From Lepturacanthus savala (lineage: Eukaryota; Chordata; Actinopteri; Scombriformes; Trichiuridae), in NCBI GenBank assembly GCA_030544235.1, contig CM060469.1, forward strand, positions 15,246,017 to 15,310,016: a stretch of DNA of 64,000 bases. The letters run 5' to 3'. Below, piece by piece: positions 37,090 to 48,559 of the stretch. Numbering within the stretch: the first letter of the stretch is position 1; each line of letters opens with the position of its first letter. The notes below the pieces were generated by a model, which was given only the letters and a program-made list of their open reading frames with translations, did not search any database and was not told the origin of the DNA. A program made the position numbers and the translations under genes.

Positions 37090-39569
37090 GCAAAGTTATT
37101 TTTCTAAATTCGTCCTCCATACTTGGTTATGATTGTGCCCCAATAGAACAACTGAAGATTATCTATATCTTGTTTTGACTCTTTTTTATGATACAAGTGA
37201 GACAACTCACTAAGAACAGATTAAACACTGTTAAAAGTTGAATTCGATCACTGAGAGAAATTTCTAATCTCCTGCAGGCTCCTTTATAAGATAAAAATAT
37301 GTTACTGTTATATTAATCGCTTATTAATTCACACAAATAAAGATCAGTGCGATGAGAGACATGAGAGGCTAATTCTCAGGAGCTGAACTGAAGTTGCATA
37401 TGAAAATAGTTGAAATCTCATATTGATGTGAAAATGAGCTCAGTTATATCTAGGAGAAATAGGCAAAGAAGAGATCTTATTTAGGATTTCTCCACATTTC
37501 CTGTGGGATGCTGTCTGCCTAAAGCTTTGCAGAAAAATATGGAGAAAGAACCAGATGTCACAATAAGTTTTCTGAGACACCTGAGATTCAATTCCAGAGA
37601 TATGAATATGATTTTAGAATATATGGCGCAGACATTAAATGGGCCGACAGCAGCAAATGGGGAACCTGTGCTTTGGACTGTTATTTTAAAATGCACTGCT
37701 CACAGAAGAGTCCATATATATTCAATTCAATTCAATCCCACTGCAATTCAATTTCACTTTATTTCTCCGGGATAATCCATTCAGTATCTATACTGGCAGA
37801 CCTATGGGTGTATATAAGAAAAACACAAAGAGACAAAGACACAATTAAAAGCAATAACATTTATGAATAGCAATAGCAGTCTGCATTAGAATACCAGAGG
37901 CATGTATAAGTAATGTCCAGAATTGAGTTTGCATGTACAAGCCTTTAGATTCATTTCTTCCTTTGTAGACGTATCCAGTTGAGTTAAGATATCATCACAA
38001 TAGATGAGGCTGTTCTTGAAAAAAGTCTTTTAAAGTCAACTTCTAATATTTGAATTATAACACACTGGCTGTTACTTTCTACCGTTGTTGGACGAGCACA
38101 CTTTCTGCTATCTGAAATAAGAAATAACCACTTTAAGCACATAATCATGTTCGTTCAGGGCTTGCATTTTTGGGATCTTCAAGGATAAATCCACTGACGT
38201 CGGTTAAGTGTTTAACATCACTCTCCCGCAATGTGCACTGGCCAGGTGATAGTTTGCCTCGTTATACAACATTTTCATTAGCTTTATCTGCCTCAGTTGA
38301 TTCAATTCGGAGGAGTGTTAAGCAAACGGAATGACAGGCAATTAGTGTCCCGTGACTTCATCTAAATGACATAACAATTATGTGATAACGAGGAGTTAGA
38401 CTGGTTCATATGCGATGATGGCGGAGGATTTAATGTGGAGCAGGTCGAGGGAGCGGAGGTTCCCGAACGCAGTATGTGGCTGTGGTGAAAAAGCAGCCCA
38501 GAAATGCAATGTTTAAACAGCAGCATTTGCACTATATGGCTGTTCCTGCCTCACACACTCTGTCAAAAAAAAATATATGCTGTGTGCGCGTTTTTGTGAA
38601 ATTACATTATTATCTCATGGTGTCTTTGAATATTTGGTGCAGGGGACTTAAGAGTTACATAAATGTCTTCGGCACTAGGTAATATTTGCACCACAAAGGC
38701 CTCTGCTTTTGCTTTGGAGATGGATCCTTCACACGACCAAAAAAAAGGGAGGGTCTGAGCCACCTTTCGAAAGGATAACTCTACCCCTCTTCATTATCCT
38801 TTATACATGCAATTAATGGAGGGTCTTTCTTTCTCCTTCCTTCTTAAAGGGCATCTCACGAGTGATAAACTCTGGATGCAAAGCGGTTTTGAAATCTGCT
38901 GAAGTGGTTTGGGGGATGAAGGCGCGTGGGGCGGTCGGGTCATAAAACTGCGCAGAGAACTAAATTTGGATGTGGGATGAAGACAGCCGGCGTGAGTGAG
39001 AAATAGAGACATCAAAGGAAGGGGAAAACGAAAAGAGAGGAGGCTCTCTGATGGTGGCTGTTGGATCTTGAAGATGGCACCGCTTTCAACCACAAGCTGT
39101 GCATTTGATTCGCCCAGCCTACGTCCGCCGCCGTAACTGCGTCAGTTATACAAATTTTTATTTATAGTTATTAAATTCACAATAAAGAATTGCTGCATTC
39201 GGTCCATTAAAAGTTACCACTGCAATGTTTACACCAGTGCAAGCAGGTGGTGTGATTTTATAGGACTTCTATTTCCTATGAAGTCATTGTATGAAAAGTT
39301 AATGAACTTCTATAATGGTGTAATAACCATAAAGCCCGTGTTCACAGAGCCAAGTCAGATGATCCACGGCAACCCCGAATCTGTCTCGTCAGCATTCCAC
39401 TTTAAAAGAGCGTTCAGAACAAAGAGAGGTCTGGGATGTGTTTAGCACAAAGACTGGATGCCGGGGAAAAGAAAAAAAAGCTGAACAGGCCCCATCACAG
39501 ATGGCTTTAAATCATTTTGAAGCTGTCATGTTTGCATGCATGTTGTTCAATGTGTAGAAATCAGTCAGT
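37090..39569. other. Non-coding stretch
   Basis: AT-rich unique sequence; an (ATTCA)-rich patch near 37.72-37.75 kb that may be a short retroposon tail; GC-richer part at 38.8-39.1 kb. No supported gene. Confidence 0.4.
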
Positions 39570-39826
39570 TCGTCATTTTCTAAAGCCGCTTATTCCTCAC
39601 TAGGGTCACGGTGGTCTGCTGGAGACAATCCCAGTGCATTGCAGACAGGTCGTCAGTCTATTGTGGGTTCACCCACACCATTCACTCACAAACTCACCAT
39701 TTAGATTCTCCAATTAACCTGCGGGTGGAAGCTGGAGAACCCGGAGAAAACCCGCGCAGACACGTGGAGAACATACAAACTCCACACAGAAAGGTCCCAG
39801 ATCAAGGACTTGAACCTGCGACTGGG
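39570..39826 (-). mobile_element. L2-like LINE 3' tail, minus orientation
   Basis: Plus-strand words TTCTAAAGCCGCTTATTCC, CACTAGGGTCACGGTGG, CATTCACTCACAAACTCACC, GGAGAACCCGGAGAAAACCC, GAACATACAAACTCCACAC and CTTGAACCTGCGAC are the reverse complement of the LINE tail family also seen at 26917-27070. This copy extends further 5' of the element (the GAGAACATACAAACTCC part). No coding capacity. Confidence 0.65.
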
Positions 39827-40721
39827 TTACTGGGTTATTATTGTTTTTATTAGTCATATATAACCAAAGTTGAAGATGAACTGTCAGAGGCACATTAAGG
39901 ATCATGTGCAGTATTTAACTGATGCTTTAAGACATATATTGTAAAAAAATATGGGAAGGAGAAGCAGTAAAATCTGAGTTTGACATTTACATGAGTGAGC
40001 AATGATATGAAGCAATATTTCTGCCTTTATAATAAGATAAGGATGCACCTGCTGACTGGGCCATCCTTGAACCCACATGTATTTATTCAGCCATCTGTAA
40101 ATAGTAGTAATAGCTTATTTATAAATTTATAATAAGCTATAGTAGCTTATTCATCAACTGTAAATGTAACATCCACCAGGGAAATATTTATACAATACCA
40201 AACTGAAGGACACGAAGGTATATAATATATGTAATATATACATGTCGGTGTATTATAGAGCACATGGCATGTTGTATATATTTTCAAGTATCAAGAAATC
40301 CAACTGTATGTCATGTTACTGATCTTGTAAAGGGGCTAATGTCTCGTTCCTTCCGGTCCATTCAACAACAAATGTCAGAGCTTGCATCACAAACAAATAT
40401 TAAATACCTAAACTCAACCTCAGTGACTTATAATTATAAACAACAATAAAAAAGTACATCTAGTGAAAGAGAATTCTAATATGTAGCCTTTTTTAATCCT
40501 TGGAGAAAAAAAAATAAACACATGGTTTAAGTATGGTTGTACTTCAAAAATGTCACGGTTCCCTCCCTCTTCAAGATGACTTCAGAAGGCTGTTCTGAAC
40601 CTGGTTAAGAGGTAGTTATTCAAAACTATTTAATTTTGATGTTAACCGAACAAGCTTCTGAATCTCTCAATTTGCAGGAGCTGCAGCAGCATCACGAAAT
40701 TTTGACTGGAGCATCTTCTAA

Positions 40722-40800
40722 ATCAGAGGTCTTCAACTTTTTTTAGGTCAAGGACCCCTAATGTACTATAAATATCGCAAATGTGAATAAATATCCCTAA
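40722..40800. mobile_element. Small transposon-end-like fragment
   Basis: CAGAGGTCTTCAAC, TTTTAGGTCAAGGACCCC resembles the terminal wording of common vertebrate hAT-type repeats. The second end is not found. Low certainty. Confidence 0.3.
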
Positions 40801-41408
40801 ATATCAGGCAAACAACTATTGAGGGTGTCTCAATTCTTTCTAAACAAATCTGAAGGCAAGGTAAAAATGTATAGGCTACAAACCACCGTAATCTGTGACT
40901 TCCAGGATATAACTACAAAAAAAGGAAGGAATCTAAAGATATTTCCATTATGCCTTGCTGCAAAAAATAAGGTCCACCATGGAATAGGTTTACCAATTGA
41001 TTCGGATATTAATGTAAAAACACTGACAAAAGGCCAGGTGTGCTGAATAAATGATCGCACGAAATCACAGATCACACTATAAATACAACAGGACCCTGAA
41101 GATGGTTGAAACACGCTGTGGCCTCTCCAGTTACTAATTCCCTGCAGCTGTTCGCTTGTTTGTGTTATCGCTGAAAGCGGGTGCATCCACTTACTAATTT
41201 CATTTATTGAGCACTGGGCTTGGCCAATGCAGCCTCTGTAATAACCTGTGGGTAGCCGTACATATTGAGAGACTCTGGCTGAAAAAGCTAAACTTAATGA
41301 GCGGAGTGATGTTCAATAAGGATGAAATGCAGACATTCCTGGATGAGGCGGACCACAATAGCTGGACTCTATTAGATATCTGTCAAATTATAGACCTATA
41401 GTAGCAGC

Positions 41409-41618
41409 ATTGCAAAAACTGAAATCTTAACAGGTGAAGATCTTATTTCACTGGCAGATAATTTAGCCTATTTCAAGTTGTTGTTTTTTTTTACTTAAGA
41501 CTTACTTTTTTTCATAAAAATTCAAATCTAAGTAGAATACGATAATTCTGCTTAATATTTGACTAACTGTAAAAAATGCAATATATTTTCACCTGTTAAG
41601 ATTGCAGTTTTTGCAATG
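41409..41618. mobile_element. Foldback/MITE with 31-bp inverted termini
   Basis: CATTGCAAAAACTGAAATC and TTAACAGGTGAA at the left (41409-41439) are inverted at the right end (41588-41618) with a single mismatch. The interior is AT-rich with ACTTAAGACTTACTTTT. It fits a non-autonomous hAT-like element known in fish. No clear target duplication. A related left half occurs at 46841. Confidence 0.7.
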
Positions 41619-43559
41619 AGGGAACAGGCTACTGTCGCTTAAAACACAGTCAGAAAAGCCCTATCCTCAGTTGGCTCCACTACATAAAATATTAATAGAT
41701 TTTTTTATTTTGTATAATCTTTTCTTTAAGTAGACGCTATTCGTTATTTCCACCATGACGGGATTATGTAGGTGAAACAATCAAATTGTCATTATGTGCT
41801 ATACACAGAAATATTGTTTGGATAAGTCATTTTCATAGAAATGTATGTTAAATAATTGTCATCTGTGCATGCTATGCTTACAAGATGTGCACTTTATTTC
41901 AACTGTAAAAATTAAAAGCATAATATTGGCCTAATAAAGCTGAAACTAACAGTTTAGTGGAGTGTTTTGGGAAGATTTGAGGAGTGCCGCAGACGACTCG
42001 TAAATATTTGATTAGTTAAGGTACAGCTTCGGCTAGAAAAGGAGCTGGTGAACAGCTTAGGAAAGACCTAAGATACATGTACGCTAAGATATACCTTAGC
42101 GTATCTGGGTAATGCAGCCCTGGTCTTTAGAGGTGATTACAGGATTGCAATAAAAGTGACATTTCTCTAGTAGGCTACAACTCATAGTGGCCTTACTTTC
42201 AGTTAATGAAATGAGGCAAAGATCCAACATTAATGTCTCAAGAAGAGGTATTATATCATTTCAATCCTGTCAAAAGACTGTAGATATGGCATATTATAGT
42301 CATTTAGTGCTTTGGGTCAGTGGAAATCTTTACTACTGATCATTTGAGTCAAATAAAGGTATGGCTAATAGCTGACCCAACCTGGACGTAGTGTTGTGAT
42401 AATGTTGATGGTTTATTGATTTCTGTATGGAAGATGAATTTGTAGTTTTCTTGCCTCCCTGCACATTTTTCCACAAGGCAATTAGATCGCAAGACCGGGT
42501 GAGACAAAAAAAGAACAGCACAGAACCGGAGAAAGGAAACTTGAAACTAGATCCTCCACTATTAAGATTAGAATCCCAACTCACTGATATTTGAAGCACA
42601 CAAAATTTCAACGGGGGCGTGAGGCTGTGAAAACACCTGTCAGTCAGGATTATACATCTCGGGGACATGGCATCTCATTTTCTCGAGAGACCTCAATTAA
42701 GGCAAAATAGACAAGTGTGAGTGACAGTAAGCAGTGCAGGTCTACGCCGAATGATACTAGATCAGCCGATATTCCATTGCAGCTCTATTCCTAAATCTCT
42801 GTCGTATAGTTCAGGGCTGAGCTGCCGGTATTGTGTCTCAACTCATTCATTGGAGCGTAATCCCATATTGAGGAGTAATCCACAGGCTGAGCAGTCAAAG
42901 AGAGCTCTCCTTCTTTACTCAGCCAAGCCTAACTGGGCTGGCTGAGGGGATTTTTACCGCGCTCTCCCTGCACTGTCTGCGGGGTCAATGGCAGGTGAAA
43001 ATAGAGCGGAGCATTCATCAGGCCTATAAACTGGATAAATTTCCCTCACACATAAAGCACGACGTCGGATTCCAGGGACAGACATGGAGAAACCGCACGG
43101 CGGGACGCTGTAGGAATTACGATTGGTTGGCATTTGATGTGTGCTCAGCAGAAAACACCAGAGACGGAAAATCTGGGCGTACGTACGTGTGATGCATGCA
43201 AACACACACCTGCCTATGTCAAGGCATATGGTAGACTGATTGACCTATTCTGCATGCATCATTCATAATTCTGACTGTCTGCAAAAGATAAATTCTTCGG
43301 GGGGGGTGGGAGAAGGAGGGAAATTCCTCACATCAGCACTCTGTGGTAATTTCCTGCGACGCCCGGGACACGCCACAGTTGAATGGCAAGCTAAATTGCA
43401 GCAGGGAGCATTACCTCCAAAAGGTGCCTTGCTAGCTCTTAGACAGGGCTATTAGCACTGGAGTGAGCCCAATGATACGGCGGTCCCTGGGGAGCTGGCG
43501 AAAGGAGAGGCTGTAATGATGACAGTCCCTGCCGCTCTCCGTCTATTTGTGCCTCTGCT

Positions 43560-44060
43560 CAACTGAGCTGGTAAATGTAAGACACAGATCCGAGTGAATT
43601 TGCATGTCCATACTTTATTTCAGGCTGCAACAGCTGGCAATTTTATAGTAGGTGAGTCCCATAACCAAGCAAACCGTGTGCTAATAGCACATGCTACGAT
43701 CATCCCCAACACGTCATTAGCAGACCTTTTAAAGCACACTAAAATATTAAACTGTCAATATTCACGAATTATTACATATTGTGGGTGGATTTTTATTATG
43801 GCATTAATTACAAGGAGGGACCAATTTATTCATTCACCAAAAAAATATATAAAAATAAAAATATCCGGATTAACTCTGGCCCTGGGTAGTCAGGTCCACT
43901 TTTACCCCACTACCACGCCCATGGAGAACTATCTCTCTACTCTGCTGCTCCCGTCAATGTTCTAGCGTCTTTTAGATTTTTGGTTCCATGGTCTGCAAAT
44001 TCACTAATCTCCGTGAACAGATGTCTGCATATGAATATGCAGATATATATCCAATCAGGG
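43560..44060. promoter_or_regulatory. Possible enhancer-like cluster
   Basis: Repeat-poor stretch with an octamer ATTTGCAT (43598-43605), homeodomain words (GGCATTAATTAC), a perfect POU-like palindrome TCTGCATAT-GA-ATATGCAGA (44024-44043), then a CCAAT box and TGTGGTTGC (RUNX-like) just downstream. The 28-base tract 43624-43651 has both acceptor and donor signals but is probably chance. Function is inference. Confidence 0.25.
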
Positions 44061-44170
44061 TTGAATTGGCTGTGGTTGCATGTAAGAGAAGAGTCTGTGT
44101 GGAGAGCTACACGGAGGCAGAAGCCATTGGCCAAATGTGATCTCGAGACTTAGGTCGATGATTTAACTTA

Positions 44171-44199
44171 TTAGCTTTTTATTAGCTTTTATTAGCTTG
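44171..44199. repeat. Short tandem repeat ATTAGCTTTT
   Basis: Three near-identical 10-11-base units in tandem. Confidence 0.8.
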
Positions 44200-44298
44200 T
44201 ACAGCTCCACCAATTGTCTCAAGTTAGTCCGACTGTAAACAATGACTGAATGGAAAAGGAAGTCTTGGACTGGCTATCCACTGGCTCCATTCTTCTTA

Positions 44299-44313
44299 CT
44301 CTCTCTCTCTCTC

Positions 44314-44357
<44 letters not shown>
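44299..44357. repeat. Compound (CT)n(AT)n(AC)n microsatellite
   Basis: Eight CT units, then about 16 AT units, then four AC units. Confidence 0.95.
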
Positions 44358-44794
44358 TTACTCACAATAAGTTAGGGATATTGTGAGAGACTCAGTGGTT
44401 TTCATACAATTTTGGGGTCATAAATAACGTGAAAAATGTTTCTTCTCTTTCATTATTAGTAATATCAAAGGGAACTTTGAATTATTTGTTATAAACATCA
44501 TTATTGTTATTATAGAATTGCATGCCAATTAATATGAAAAATTATAATCATGGACTTTCATATAAAACTGCAGATAGTTAAAGTAGTAGCTATATACGGA
44601 CTACATAAAGCATTTTACACCCAATCACAATGGAAGTACCTTCACATGAGCAAATGCAGAAATGCATGAATTACATTGGAATGGCAATTAAATGAAGCTG
44701 CAAAATCTAAATATTCAACTAATAACTTTATTAAATTAAGTAAGGGCAGAGTTAACAAGTAGCTGGTCAAGATATAGCCAAGCATTTTGCATAC

Positions 44795-45220
44795 TACACT
44801 ACCGTTCAAAAGTTTGGAGTCACCCAGAGAATTTTGTGTTTTCCATGAAAAGTCACAATTGTTTTATTTACCACCATGAGTTGTAAAATGAATAGAAAAC
44901 ATAGTCATGGCAGGTTAGAAATAATGATTTGTATTTCAAATAATACCTTTTTTCATAAATTCATCATTTGCTTTTGTCAAAGGACAGTCAGTTTTGTAGT
45001 TTCTCTAACCAGCTAAACTGTTTTCAGCTGTGCTAACATGATTACACAAGGGTTTTCTAATTGTCCATTAGCCTTCTGACACAATGAGCGAACACATTGT
45101 AGCATTAGAACACTGGAGTGACAGTTGCTGGAAATGGGCCTCTATACACCTGTAGACAGTGATTTTCTTTCAAAAATAAGGAAATTTCTAAGTGACCCTG
45201 AACTTTTGAACAGTAGTGTA
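44795..45220 (+). mobile_element. Tc1/mariner-like non-autonomous element
   Basis: Left end TACACTACCGTTCAAAAG and right end (reverse complement) TACACTACTGTTCAAAAG are near-perfect inverted repeats extending about 29 bases to a GTCAC. Interior words AGTCACAATTG, CTAAACTGTTTTCAGCTG, CTAACATGATTACACAAGGG and ATGGGCCTCTATACACC match a widespread fish element. It begins and ends with TA, consistent with a TA target. About 426 bp, no transposase frame; probably an internally deleted copy. Confidence 0.75.
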
Positions 45221-45738
45221 CCTGTCGTATTTACTGCTTGATTCTGCAGGCCCCAAGTGGCCAAACAACTTTGTCTTTTGTCTATGTCTATCATTACCTA
45301 ATGATTCTCCCTAAAAAAACAAACAAAAAAACAGGACATGATGCTAAAAGAAGTTAATTAGCTTTTGGAATTGATTGACAGAAAACAACCTGTGGCACAA
45401 TATATTGCTTGCAACCCTGGCTGCTGTGCACCTGAAGCCACCCCACCTTGCCTGCCAGTGTCTGGTGCACCTGCAACACACTCTCTCTCCTGCCTTATCA
45501 CAATTACCCAGACATCAGCCGTAACAAACAACCTGTAATCCTCTTAGACCTGTAGAAAAACACTGGGCTGCGTGCGCCCACATCGCCATTAACGGCGAGA
45601 CAAGAACTCTCACACAGTTATATGCGTTTATTTGTCTGTTTCGTTTTTTTAATCATATTATTGGTTATATTTTTTAATAGGTTGTTGTTGGGCTCTAGAA
45701 AACTGGATCAATGAAAATCAGAATCCGTGGATATTGAG

Positions 45739-45765
45739 GAACATTTTCAGGCACATTTTCAGGCA
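45739..45765. repeat. 12-bp tandem duplication
   Basis: ACATTTTCAGGC occurs twice in tandem just downstream (minus strand) of the candidate exon donor at 45781. Confidence 0.75.
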
Positions 45766-45781
45766 CAAACCCTTGACTTAC

Positions 45782-45889
45782 CGGGGGATGATGAATTTTA
45801 CAGGACCTGTTTGCTCTAAATTTGGAGTTAATTTCATGGTCTGAGCCAATGTCTTCACAAAGCTCTCACACTGACTCATGGGAGAGAGC
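45782..45889 (-). CDS. Candidate 108-bp internal exon, unknown protein
   Basis: Seen: a minus-strand tract bounded by a plausible acceptor (CTTGCGTTTTGTGTCTGAG) and a near-ideal donor (CCCCCG|GTAAGTC). The open frame reads in part SQCESFVKTLAQTMKLTPN and ends in VKFIIPR. It enters after two codon bases and leaves with two, so it is a symmetric 36-codon exon. Codon composition is ordinary for a vertebrate exon and the peptide has no low-complexity bias. I do not recognise the family. It is on the same strand as the TPR-like exon, but phases and the 40-kb distance do not show they are one gene. A (GT/CA)-rich stretch lies just upstream of the acceptor. Confidence 0.35.
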
Positions 45890-46840
45890 CTCAGACACAA
45901 AACGCAAGTGTTGGCATTATATGGTTCTGTGTGTGAGTGTGTGAGAGTGTGTCTGTGTGCCAGTATTGACCTTGGTGCATGCTTGCCACTGTCACCAGGC
46001 TGGCACAGCCTTTGATTAGGAATAATTAATGCTCTCACATCTGGTGGGAGATCCCTCATTGCTTCTTAAATTTGGCCCCCTCTTGGTTCTCCATCATTCC
46101 CTCCATACACCTCTCCCCGTTTCATTCCTTTATCCATCTTTCTATCCAAAACCATGCAGGGAACAATTGATTATCTGACGTGTTTATTGCATCTGGGTGC
46201 AGAAGATATTCTCCATACTTCCCTGAATTGAATTTACCAGAGGTTTGTGTGTCAGTGTTGATATGAGCAAGTCTCCGTCATTGTCACCTTAGCGGTTGCC
46301 CAGCTTTTGATCTACTTTCCATGCTAACCCGTGCTGCTTCATTGTGCAAGAGATGAAACGGCTGTTTTCCGGCAACTTGAGTAAAGCGAGTCCCCCGGCA
46401 GTGATCCTTAACCAGTATGGTCTCTCCCAGGAGTTACACATCACACGGCATGCTCACAGGAAAAAGGAAATAGAGCAAAATAAACAGTTGGCTTGTAAAC
46501 CTCTCGCTTCAATTAGAAAAAAACAGATGCGAGTCATGGTTGACACACAGGAGGGAAAAAAATGTCATTTAACATTCCATGGTTACATTTAACTTTAAAT
46601 TAAAATGTATGCTTGAGTTTATTCACCAAGCCGGTACCTTTACCATCGATGTCTACGTTTACAATAGGCACATTCACTTGGAATTCTTAGCAATTTTCTT
46701 CGATTTCGCAGTTTTAACAAAAGGGGGCTTTCACATTTGTAGCTAGTAACTGATGGTTTTGGTGGCCAAAATGAACTGTGGTTAGCTAGCCAATTAAGCT
46801 AGTGCTAGTTCGATGATTGTTCAGTTGACTTGCCTTCAAA

Positions 46841-46975
46841 ACACTGCAAAAAATTAAATCTTATCAGGTGAAAATGTTTTGATTTCATTCAATTTGATTT
46901 TCAAGAAAAACAGATTAAATTGCTCTTTCTGCCTTATCACATTTTTTTTTCTTAAAATAAGACCAAATTGACCTC
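46841..46975 (+). mobile_element. Related partial MITE
   Basis: CACTGCAAAAAATTAAATC and TTATCAGGTGAAAAT match the left terminus of the element at 41409, followed by AT-rich sequence with TTCTTAAAATAAGACC. The right terminus is not recognisable, so this copy is truncated or decayed. Confidence 0.5.
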
Positions 46976-47302
46976 AATCAGAAAAAAGGAAAAACACAAT
47001 CATTATCACAAATATTTTTGTCAATATTGAAATCATAATTACTCAAACGATTATTTTTTTAGTTACACAATGCATTTATTCAGCAATGACTTTGCTTTTG
47101 TTTGAGATGGTTAAACATTTTTTTTGTGTTGCTATATAAATATGACAACTTTCGGTTGCAACACAGGCCTGGGCTCATGATAATGAAATACACTTGGACA
47201 AACCCATTTGGTGAACAAATAGGCTGGGTGTGGTTGCTGGAACATAAACTTCCCTAAATCCAATACAAAAGGACAGAGCCTGTGCTGATACTCGGGACCC
47301 CC

Positions 47303-47331
47303 AGGCGTCCAGGACCAGGCGTCCAGGACCA
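47303..47331. repeat. 14-bp tandem duplication
   Basis: AGGCGTCCAGGACC occurs twice head to tail. It lies in an open minus-strand frame but has no exon support. Confidence 0.8.
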
Positions 47332-47773
47332 GCTCCCACACATGGATGTAGTCGCAAATTTGGCTTCTTCAAGGTTGTTCTTCGGTTACTCTCTGTATGC
47401 AATAAGCTAGTCAGCCAGACATGCTAATGTTTGCACACTGTAATCCATTCTTTACACTCCAGCTCTAGAAACCACCATACCCCTGCATGCACATTAATTC
47501 AACATGTGCAGAAATCCTGAGCTTCACTGTCGAGCCTAGTTACAGTTGCTAGGCTATGATTGGTCAAACTATGGCTGTATCGGTCAGGCATGAATTCATA
47601 GTGTTTTTTTTTACAGAATGTGTGATGGGCTTCTCCCTCTATGTCATCTTTCCACCATATGGAGACCCATTTGAAGGGTTAGGGCAGCAGTGGTTTTAGA
47701 ACAATGCACTGGGTTAGGTTAATACAAGGAGAACGGTAAATGGTGTGTGACCTGGGGTTTTGTTCCTGAACAG

Positions 47774-47939
47774 CAAGCGACTGGCTGTCAACACCACTCC
47801 ATTGACCGCTGTCCACTCAGCAACACACCATGCCTTTGTCCCCTGGCACCCTCCATTACCCTGGCTCAGGACAGGGAGCAGCTGACCACCAGAGAGAAGG
47901 CCGTGTCCAGCTATTATCACTCCCAGCATGGGGCCAAGT
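47774..47939 (+). CDS. Candidate coding tract with high GC3, unknown protein
   Basis: Seen: after a fair acceptor (TTTTGTTCCTGAACAG) there is an open frame of about 55 codons, QATGCQHHSIDRCPLSNTP and onward through REQLTTREKAVSSYYHSQHG. I count about two thirds of codons ending in G or C, well above the flanks. It has several Cys/His residues but no spacing I can assign to a zinc finger. The frame runs on into a (CAGA)n microsatellite and stops at 47995. The only nearby donor (CCAA|GTACAG) is weak, so this would be either a terminal exon or an exon with a poor donor. The opposite strand is also open here, so the strand is not certain. Confidence 0.28.
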
Positions 47940-47978
47940 ACAGACAGACAGACAGACAGACAGACATGGGGGGGGGGG
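47940..47978. repeat. (CAGA)n plus poly-G
   Basis: Six to seven CAGA units, then ATG and a run of 11 G. It directly follows the candidate coding tract ending near 47939. Confidence 0.9.
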
Positions 47979-48257
47979 ACTCCAGGCTGGTTTAAAGCAG
48001 TCTTTTCTTTCTCTACTGTATTCCCCATTCACCAGGAGAGGATTGGTGTATTTCCAGAAGGGATTATTACTTTTTTTTTGTTTTTTTTGTTTTGACTTTT
48101 TTTAGATCTAGGGATTTATTATTACCTGTGGCTACAAATTGAAAATGGATTAAAGCACTCTTTTAACAGTGTTTTTATTTGATTATGTTCCTTGTCAGAA
48201 ATCCTGACCTATAAAATCCCCCATAAAATGAAACAAAGTTTGGAATGTGTCCCTATT

Positions 48258-48554
48258 TGTCGATTAATCAATTAGTTGCCACCTATTATATTAATCTGCA
48301 ACTATTTTTATAATACATTATTTGATTTGAGTCATTTTTAAGAAGATAATATCTGGTACCAGCTTCTCAAATCAGATTATTTACTGCTTTCTTTCTATCT
48401 TCTATAATTTTAAACTGATGATCTTGTTGTGGACTGTTGATTGGGACAAAAAGAAGATATTTAAAGTTGCATCTCTGGAATGAACAACTAATCGATTAAT
48501 TTCAATAATCGATTGATTTATCCATTATCAAAACAGTTATTAGTTGCAGCCCTA
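48258..48554 (+). mobile_element. Second copy of TAG-GCTGCAA transposon
   Basis: Shares with the 36706 copy, in order, ATTTGATTTGAGTCATTTTTA, CAGCTTCTCAAATCAGATTAT, TGTTGTGGACTGTT and terminal GTTGCAGCCCTA. Several ATTAATCGATTA words lie near both ends. The left terminus is eroded. Same orientation as the first copy, 11.5 kb away. Confidence 0.6.
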
Positions 48555-48559
48555 GTCTC

